A DNA stretch of 9,561 nt from Pseudomonadota bacterium. Its GTDB lineage: Bacteria; Pseudomonadota; Alphaproteobacteria; Caulobacterales; Caulobacteraceae. Positions 5,324 to 9,561 of the stretch are shown here, piece by piece (position 1 is the first letter of the stretch; each line of letters starts with the position of its first letter). The stretch lies in the NCBI GenBank assembly GCA_023390245.1, contig JAEWDF010000022.1, positions 1 through 9,561 on the forward strand, written 5' to 3'. The translations under genes were made by a program, and so were the position numbers. Under the pieces are notes generated by a model that saw only the letters and a list, made by a program, of their open reading frames with translations, had not been told where the DNA came from and searched no databases.

Positions 5324-7200
5324 GCCGCCTTCCCCGCCCGCGTCTGCTTCTTCCACAGCGCGGCGTATTCGCCGCCCTGACGCGCCACCAGCTCGTGATG
5401 CGCGCCGCGTTCCACGATCCGGCCGGCCTTCAGCACCAGGATCTGGTCCGCGTCCGCCACCGTCGACAGCCGGTGCGCCACCACCAGGGTCGTGCGCCCC
5501 GCCCTGGCCCGGCGCAGCGTCTTCTGGATCGCCGCCTCGGTGCGGCTGTCCAGGGCGCTGGTCGCCTCGTCCAGGATCAGGATGCAGGGGTCGGCCAGCA
5601 GGGCGCGGGCGATGCCGACCCTCTGGCGCTCGCCGCCCGACAGCTTCAGCCCCCGCTCGCCGACCAGGGTGTCCATGCCCTGCGGCAGGTTGCGGATGAA
5701 ATCGGCCAGCTCCGCCGCCTCCGCCGCCGCCCAGATCGCCGCCTCGTCCGCGCCGGGCCGGGCGAAGGCGATGTTGGCCGCCAGGGTGTCGTTGAACAGA
5801 GCCACGTCCTGCGGCACCAGGGCCACCGCCGCGCGCAGCGACGCCTGCGTCACCGCCCGCGCGTCATGGCCGTCGATCAGCACCCGGCCTTCCTGCGGGT
5901 CCAGCAGGCGCAGGGCCAGTTTGACGATGGTGGACTTGCCCGCGCCCGACGGCCCGACCAGGGCCGTCGTCGTGCCGGGCGCGGCGAAGAAGCTGACGTC
6001 CTCCAGGCCGTTGGCGCGGGCGTCGTGGCGGAAGCCGACATGGTCGAACCGGATCGACGCCCCGCGCGCGTCGGCCGGACGCGGCAGGGCGACGGCGCCC
6101 GGCGCATCGGCCACCTGCGGCGTCTGGCGCGTGACCTTCAGCATCTCCTCCATGTCGATGAAGGACTGGCGCACCTCGCGGTAGGCGAAGCCCAGGATGT
6201 TCAGCGGCGCGTACAGGGAGATCAGGATCAGCACCGCCGCCGTCACGTCGCCCGGTCCCATCCGCCCGGCCGCCGCCTCGATCCCGGCCATCACCGCCAT
6301 GACTCCCAGGCCGACGTTCATGATCAGGCCCTGGATGGCGTTCAGCAGGTTCAGCGAATTGTTGGCCTTGACCGCCGCCTCGGCATAGGCGCCCAGCGCG
6401 CGGTCGTAGGTCTGGGCCGCTCGCGCCTCGGCCCCGAAGGACTTGACCGTCTCATAGTTCAGCAGGGCGTCGACCGAGACCCCGGCGGCCTCCGAATCCG
6501 CCGCGTTCATCACCCGCCGATGCTCCAGTCGCCAGTTCGACAGGGCGAAGGTCGACACCGCATAGACCGTGACCACCGCCACGGCCACGGCGGCGAAGCG
6601 CCAGTCGTACTTGCCGCCCAGCACCGCGGCGGCCAGCACCAGCTCCACCCCCGTCGGGATCAGGTTGAAGGCCAGGATGCGCAGCAGGAAGTCGACCGCG
6701 CGCGAGCCCCGGTCCAGCGTCCGCGACAGGGCGCCCGACCGCTTGGTCTGGTGGAAATCCAGAGACAGGCTCAGCGCATGGGCGAAGGCCTCGGCCGCCG
6801 TGCGCCGCTGGGCCGCCGCTCGCACCGGCGCGAACACCACATCCGAAAGCTGCGGAGCGGCCGACGACAGGAAGCGCACCAGCGCCCAGCCCACGGCGAA
6901 GGCGGCGAAGCCCCAGCCGACGGCGACCGCCGCGCCCTGCCCTGCGGCCAGCCGGTTGACCGCCGCGCCCAGCATCAGCGGCGCCAGCACGCCCAGCCCC
7001 TTGCCGGCCAGCGTCAGCAGCACCGCGCCGCCCAGCCGCAGCCGCAACCGCGGCGCGCCCGACCGCCCGACCAGCCGCGCCAGGTCGGCCAGCGCCGCCA
7101 GCGTCGGCGGTCCTTCGATAATGTCCTGGGACACCCCCGCCTGCTGCGCCTTCGCCAAGGGATCGCGCCGGCGGCCCGCTCGCTCTCCACGCATGGCCAT
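5311..7200 (-). CDS. Atm1/ABCB7-type ABC exporter (fused permease and ATPase)
   Basis: A half-size ABC exporter that should work as a homodimer in the inner membrane. Numbering is from ATG 7200 (629 residues). The transmembrane domain (about 55-340) has six likely helices; the ATPase has Walker A GPSGAGKST (416-424), Q-loop VPQD (Q464), signature LSGGERQR (520-527), Walker B ending LILDEATS (D544, E545) and H-loop H576, all intact. Atm1-class features are GALSRTLDRGSRAVDFLLR (156-174), LNYETVKSFGAE (247-258) and SLNLLNAIQ (282-290); N287 and Q290 match the glutathione-contacting Asn and Gln of NaAtm1. Relatives export glutathione conjugates or persulfides, tied to metal detoxification and Fe-S metabolism; the substrate here is inferred. 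The start is uncertain: GTG 7278 has a good AAGGAG 6 nt upstream and would give 655 residues, but the added segment is Arg/Pro/Ser-rich and uses codons rare here (ATA, TTT, TCT). ATG 7194 is also possible. Confidence 0.94.
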   Translation of the reverse strand: MAMRGERAGRRRDPLAKAQQAGVSQDIIEGPPTLAALADLARLVGRSGAPRLRLRLGGAVLLTLAGKGLGVLAPLMLGAAVNRLAAGQGAAVAVGWGFAAFAVGWALVRFLSSAAPQLSDVVFAPVRAAAQRRTAAEAFAHALSLSLDFHQTKRSGALSRTLDRGSRAVDFLLRILAFNLIPTGVELVLAAAVLGGKYDWRFAAVAVAVVTVYAVSTFALSNWRLEHRRVMNAADSEAAGVSVDALLNYETVKSFGAEARAAQTYDRALGAYAEAAVKANNSLNLLNAIQGLIMNVGLGVMAVMAGIEAAAGRMGPGDVTAAVLILISLYAPLNILGFAYREVRQSFIDMEEMLKVTRQTPQVADAPGAVALPRPADARGASIRFDHVGFRHDARANGLEDVSFFAAPGTTTALVGPSGAGKSTIVKLALRLLDPQEGRVLIDGHDARAVTQASLRAAVALVPQDVALFNDTLAANIAFARPGADEAAIWAAAEAAELADFIRNLPQGMDTLVGERGLKLSGGERQRVGIARALLADPCILILDEATSALDSRTEAAIQKTLRRARAGRTTLVVAHRLSTVADADQILVLKAGRIVERGAHHELVARQGGEYAALWKKQTRAGKAAQPA

Positions 7201-7290
7201 GAGGGCGGATATGGGAGGGCGATGCGGCGGAGAAAAGGCTGGCGCGCGCTTGCTGCACCGCGGCGCTTCGCGCGTCACCCTTCGCTCCTT

Positions 7291-7318
7291 CCCCTCGCCG
7301 TCCTCCCCTCGCCGTCAT
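7291..7318. repeat. Tandem 14-bp repeat, two units
   Basis: CCCCTCGCCGTCCT (7291-7304) is followed directly by CCCCTCGCCGTCAT (7305-7318), with one mismatch. The second unit runs into the left arm of the 31-bp inverted repeat. It lies upstream of the ABC exporter start on its template side. No function is evident. Confidence 0.6.
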
Positions 7319-7422
7319 CCTCGGGCTTGACCCGAGGATCGGGCGTGGAGCGAGACCGGTGTGGGCCGCCGTCGCATGAGACGCCGATCATCCGATCCTC
7401 GGGTCAAGCCCGAGGATGACGG
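7312..7422. repeat. Perfect 31-bp inverted repeat with a hairpin nested in each arm
   Basis: The left arm 7312-7342 and right arm 7392-7422 are exact reverse complements, separated by 49 bp. Each arm is itself a palindrome: ATCCTCGGG and CCCGAGGAT (7317-7325 and 7331-7339) around a 5-nt loop, CTTGA, mirrored in the right arm. A further short pairing, GGCGT (7342-7346) with ACGCC (7381-7385), lies inside. The right arm starts 22 nt past the threonine aldolase stop, so a minus-strand transcript would fold here. No U-run follows on either side. The form is that of a REP/BIME-like or MITE-like dispersed intergenic element; I recall similar sequences in alphaproteobacterial genomes, but no search was possible. 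Confidence 0.9.
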
Positions 7423-7444
7423 AGGGAACCCAACCCCTCGCGAG

Positions 7445-8461
7445 TCACCCCAACCCGGCCACGGCCTCGACCAGTTCGTCCACCGCCTCCGCCGTCGTCG
7501 CCCAGGAGCAGACGAACCGCACCGATCCGTCGTCGAACGGATAGCAGGCCCAGCCCAGGGCGGTCAGCCGCGCGTGGGCCTGGGCCGGCATACGTACGAA
7601 GACGGTGTTGGCCTCGACCGGATGGGCCAGGACGAAGCGCGACCGCGTGGCTACGCCCTCGGCCAGCCGCTGGGCCATCAGGTTGGCATGGGCGGCGCCC
7701 GCCTCCCAGTCCCCGCTTTCCAGCAGGCCCAGCATCGGCCCGGCCAGAAGCCGCGCCTTGGACGCCGTCTGCCCCGCCTGCTTCAGCCGGTTGTCCAGCC
7801 GTCGCGCCAGGCTCTTGTCGAACAGGACGAGGGCCTCGGCGCAATTGGCGCCCGCCTTGGCCCCGCCGAACACCAGCACGTCCACGCCCAGGCGCGGAAT
7901 GTCCTTCAGGTCGAACCCCGCCGCCGCGGCGTTGGCCAGCCGCGCGCCGTCCATATGGACGCCATGGCCGCGCGCCTTCACCGGCTCGATCAGGTGGCGC
8001 AGCTCCTCCTCGGTGTAGACCGCGCCATACTCCGTCGCCTGGGTCAGGCTCAGGGCCGCCGGCGGCTGGCGATGGCCGACCTCGGGCTCCTCAAGCTGGG
8101 TCTTCAGCGCCAGCGGGTCGATCTTGCCGGAAAAGCCCGGCAGGCCGATCAGGCCCAGGCCCTGGCCGAAGAAGCCGGGCGCGCCCGTCTCGTCGGTGCA
8201 GACGTGGGCCGCGTTGTGGGCCAGCACCGCCTCGAATGGAAAGGCGAGCATCGACAGGGCGATGGCGTTGGCGGCGGTGCCGCTGAAGACGAAGCGCACC
8301 TCGGCGTCGGCGTCCAGCCGGCGGCGGATCTCGTCGGCCGCCCGCGTCGTGATCGCGTCCGCCCCATAGGCGGCCGCGAATCCCGCGTTCGCCCGCATCA
8401 GGCCGTCCAGCGCGCTCGGCGCCATGCCCGCGGTGTTGTCGGAACCGAAGTCGTAGCGCAT
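7445..8461 (-). CDS. ltaE: Low-specificity L-threonine aldolase (PLP-dependent beta-eliminating lyase family)
   Basis: The enzyme should cleave L-threonine or L-allo-threonine to glycine and acetaldehyde in the cytoplasm; relatives also act on other beta-hydroxy amino acids. The 338-residue protein has an N-terminal YDFGSDNTAGM segment, FSGTAANAIAL (59-69), H86 (PLP-stacking), HMDGARLANA (169-178) with D171 for the pyridine nitrogen and R174, and FGGAKAGANCAEA (198-210) with K202 as the PLP Schiff-base lysine. The GGxK-x-G context resembles the Pseudomonas-type enzyme more than the E. coli one, so the symbol marks function rather than close orthology. R315 in SVRF may bind the substrate carboxylate. 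ATG 8461 is chosen because homology starts at MRYDFGSDN, GGGGAGG lies 4 nt upstream, and the ATG overlaps the mscS stop (TGATG). It is followed by a large palindromic repeat. Substrate preference cannot be read from sequence. Confidence 0.92.
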   Translation of the reverse strand: MRYDFGSDNTAGMAPSALDGLMRANAGFAAAYGADAITTRAADEIRRRLDADAEVRFVFSGTAANAIALSMLAFPFEAVLAHNAAHVCTDETGAPGFFGQGLGLIGLPGFSGKIDPLALKTQLEEPEVGHRQPPAALSLTQATEYGAVYTEEELRHLIEPVKARGHGVHMDGARLANAAAAGFDLKDIPRLGVDVLVFGGAKAGANCAEALVLFDKSLARRLDNRLKQAGQTASKARLLAGPMLGLLESGDWEAGAAHANLMAQRLAEGVATRSRFVLAHPVEANTVFVRMPAQAHARLTALGWACYPFDDGSVRFVCSWATTAEAVDELVEAVAGLG

Positions 8462-9369
8462 CAGGCCTCCCCGTCCCGATGCGCCGGCGCGGCGCCGTCT
8501 CGATAGGGCGCGGTCACCTGATGCGGGAAGGGAATCTCTATCCCGGCGGCGTCCAGCGCCTCCTTGCCGCCCTGCATAAGGTCGGCCTTGGTCTGCCACC
8601 AGTCGCCCACCTGGACCCAGGCGTGCAGGGTGATCTGCACCGCGCTGTCCAGCAGGCCCGTGACGCCGGTCCAGGGGACGGGATCTTGCAACACCTTCTC
8701 ATGGCCGGCGGCCACGCCGGCCAGCACGTCCCGCGCCCTGTTCAGGTCGTCGCCATAGCCGACGGTGAAGCTGATCTCGACCCTGCGCGTCTGCTGGCCG
8801 GTGATGTTGGTCACCGTATCGCCCAGCACCTTCGAGTTCGGGATGACGATCCGGTAGTTGTTGGAATCCGACAACTGCGTCGTGAACAGGTCCAGCCGCC
8901 GCACCGTGCCGGAGACGCCGCCGACATCTATGACGTCCCCGACCTTGTAGGGCCGCAGGATCAGCAGCATCAGGCCCGAGGCCACGTTCGACAGCGTGCC
9001 CTGCAACGCCAGGCCGACGGCCAGGGAGGCGGCGCCCAGGACGGCGATGATCGAGGTGGTCTGCACTCCCAGCCGCTGCAGCACGGCGATCAGGCCGATG
9101 ATGATCACCACCACCCGCACGACCTGTGTGGCGAAGCTCAGGACGGTCGGATCGTGCCGGAAGCCCCGGACCCGCGACAGCGCCCGGCGCGCCGCGCCAG
9201 ACGCCCAGCGCGACGCGAACAGCGTCAGGACCAGGATCAAGAAGGCGACGCCCAGATTGATGGCGAAGTCCCCCGCTACGTCGATCAGCTTGGCGATCAC
9301 GGCGGCGTCGACGGCGACGGCCTGGCGTCCGGCGACGACGGCTTCGGCGATGGGCGTGGAGTTGACCAT
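8461..9369 (-). CDS. mscS: MscS-family small-conductance mechanosensitive channel
   Basis: This inner-membrane channel opens under membrane tension to release osmolytes on hypo-osmotic shock and should form a heptamer. The 302-residue protein compares with 286 in E. coli MscS. Likely helices are TM1 (about 33-53), TM2 (78-99) and the pore-lining TM3 (103-137). TM3 is strongly conserved: TTSIIAVLGAASLAVGLALQ (104-123), with L116 and L120 at the gate positions (E. coli L105 and L109) and G124 at the kink (G113). The beta domain carries RPYKVGDVIDV (139-149) and VIPNSKV (175-181), and the C-terminal domain ends with the family motif GIEIPFPHQ (276-284). The last 18 residues form a polar tail. 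ATG 9369 has no Shine-Dalgarno sequence; the start is chosen by length and by TM1 position. It is first in a two-gene unit with threonine aldolase (TGATG overlap). The upstream neighbour is outside the window. Confidence 0.95.
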   Translation of the reverse strand: MVNSTPIAEAVVAGRQAVAVDAAVIAKLIDVAGDFAINLGVAFLILVLTLFASRWASGAARRALSRVRGFRHDPTVLSFATQVVRVVVIIIGLIAVLQRLGVQTTSIIAVLGAASLAVGLALQGTLSNVASGLMLLILRPYKVGDVIDVGGVSGTVRRLDLFTTQLSDSNNYRIVIPNSKVLGDTVTNITGQQTRRVEISFTVGYGDDLNRARDVLAGVAAGHEKVLQDPVPWTGVTGLLDSAVQITLHAWVQVGDWWQTKADLMQGGKEALDAAGIEIPFPHQVTAPYRDGAAPAHRDGEA

Positions 9370-9375
9370 GGGCCG

Positions 9376-9383
9376 GGTCTAAC
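9376..9383 (-). promoter_or_regulatory. Possible -10 element for a leaderless mscS transcript
   Basis: On the minus strand GTTAGACC lies 6 nt before the mscS ATG and resembles the Caulobacter housekeeping -10 consensus (GCTANAWC). A start site at usual spacing would fall at or beside the ATG, which fits the missing Shine-Dalgarno sequence. The expected -35 region is poor: its best match, TTCCAA, agrees with TTGACG at only two positions. Weak support. Confidence 0.17.
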
Positions 9384-9436
9384 GCCTCGGCGGCCGATTG
9401 GAACCCCGTCGGCGGCAAAATCCTGCGCGCGATCAG

Positions 9437-9561
9437 AACCCCTCCGTCTCTCCGCTTCGCTCCGAGCCACCTCCCCACAAAGTGGGGAGGAGACAGAAAA
9501 CACGCCTCCGTGTCTCCTCCCCGCTTCGCGGGGAGGGGGACCGCGAAGCGGTGGAGGGGTT
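9437..9561. repeat. Dense palindromic intergenic repeat element (two inverted halves)
   Basis: AACCCCTCC (9437-9445) and its complement GGAGGGGTT (9553-9561) bound a region of two inverted, diverged halves. Each half has its own hairpin: CTCCCCAC/GTGGGGAG (9471-9478 and 9482-9489, AAA loop) and CTCCCCGC/GCGGGGAG (TTC loop, about 9517-9535). GGGGAGGAGACA (9484-9495) pairs exactly with TGTCTCCTCCCC (9511-9522). A further hairpin, CCGC-GAA-GCGG, is at 9541-9551. There is no coding potential. It resembles dispersed MITE-like or REP-like elements that I recall from alphaproteobacterial genomes, and may also act as a structured transcript end. It may extend beyond the right edge, although the matched outer ends suggest it stops near 9561. 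Confidence 0.8.

Noticed and set aside
5074..7419. A 781-codon open frame on the plus strand, antisense to the ABC exporter
   Set aside because: Its product is dominated by Arg, Gln, His, Gly and Pro with no recognisable motif, and it mirrors a gene with a complete set of ABC motifs. Long antisense open frames are expected in DNA this GC-rich.
7312..7422. CRISPR or dif-like site
   Set aside because: There are only two arms, in inverted orientation, with no array of spaced direct repeats, and it does not resemble a 28-bp XerCD dif site.
7361..8506. A 381-codon plus-strand open frame opposite threonine aldolase
   Set aside because: It starts inside the inverted repeat, has shadow-frame composition, and opposes a gene with an intact PLP site.
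9297..9503. A 68-codon minus-strand frame upstream of and overlapping mscS
   Set aside because: It begins in the palindromic repeat element, is Arg/Pro/Ser-rich, and runs in another frame through the mscS N-terminus.

Overview
The window is very GC-rich and densely coding, with strong G/C preference at third codon positions and no rRNA, tRNA, CRISPR array, transposase or phage gene. Gene content and order (aroB-aroK, xerD and accA side by side, an Atm1-type exporter, single-domain response regulators) and the style of the intergenic palindromes suggest an alphaproteobacterium, probably Caulobacterales and perhaps Brevundimonas. That placement rests on remembered gene order and protein resemblance, not on a search.

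Left block, minus strand (1-2162): the 5' part of a LysM lipoprotein gene (1-388, running off the left edge), then aroB (499-1602) and aroK (1599-2162). aroK is read first; aroK and aroB overlap by ATGA and form a shikimate-pathway pair. A short divergent gap (2163-2293) separates aroK from the plus-strand genes.

Middle block, plus strand (2294-5323): xerD (tyrosine recombinase for chromosome dimer resolution), accA (acetyl-CoA carboxylase carboxyltransferase alpha subunit), a single-domain CheY-like response regulator with an unusual PDRR-containing tail (4314-4856), and a small alpha-helical protein (4853-5323) coupled to it by a GTGA overlap. The small protein looks like an Hpt fold that has lost its phosphorylatable histidine; this pair is the least explained part of the window.

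Right block, minus strand (5311-9369): an Atm1/ABCB7-type ABC exporter (5311-7200) that meets the small protein gene tail-to-tail with a 13-bp overlap; a 244-bp spacer with a tandem 14-mer and a perfect 31-bp inverted repeat; a threonine aldolase gene (7445-8461) and an mscS-type channel gene (8461-9369), joined by a TGATG stop/start overlap with mscS first. The right edge (9437-9561) is a dense palindromic repeat element of the dispersed intergenic kind.

Most of the window is conserved housekeeping sequence. I see no clearly novel system; the points worth a second look are the response-regulator/degenerate-Hpt pair, the two palindromic elements, a possible leader ORF before aroK, and the mscS-threonine aldolase coupling.
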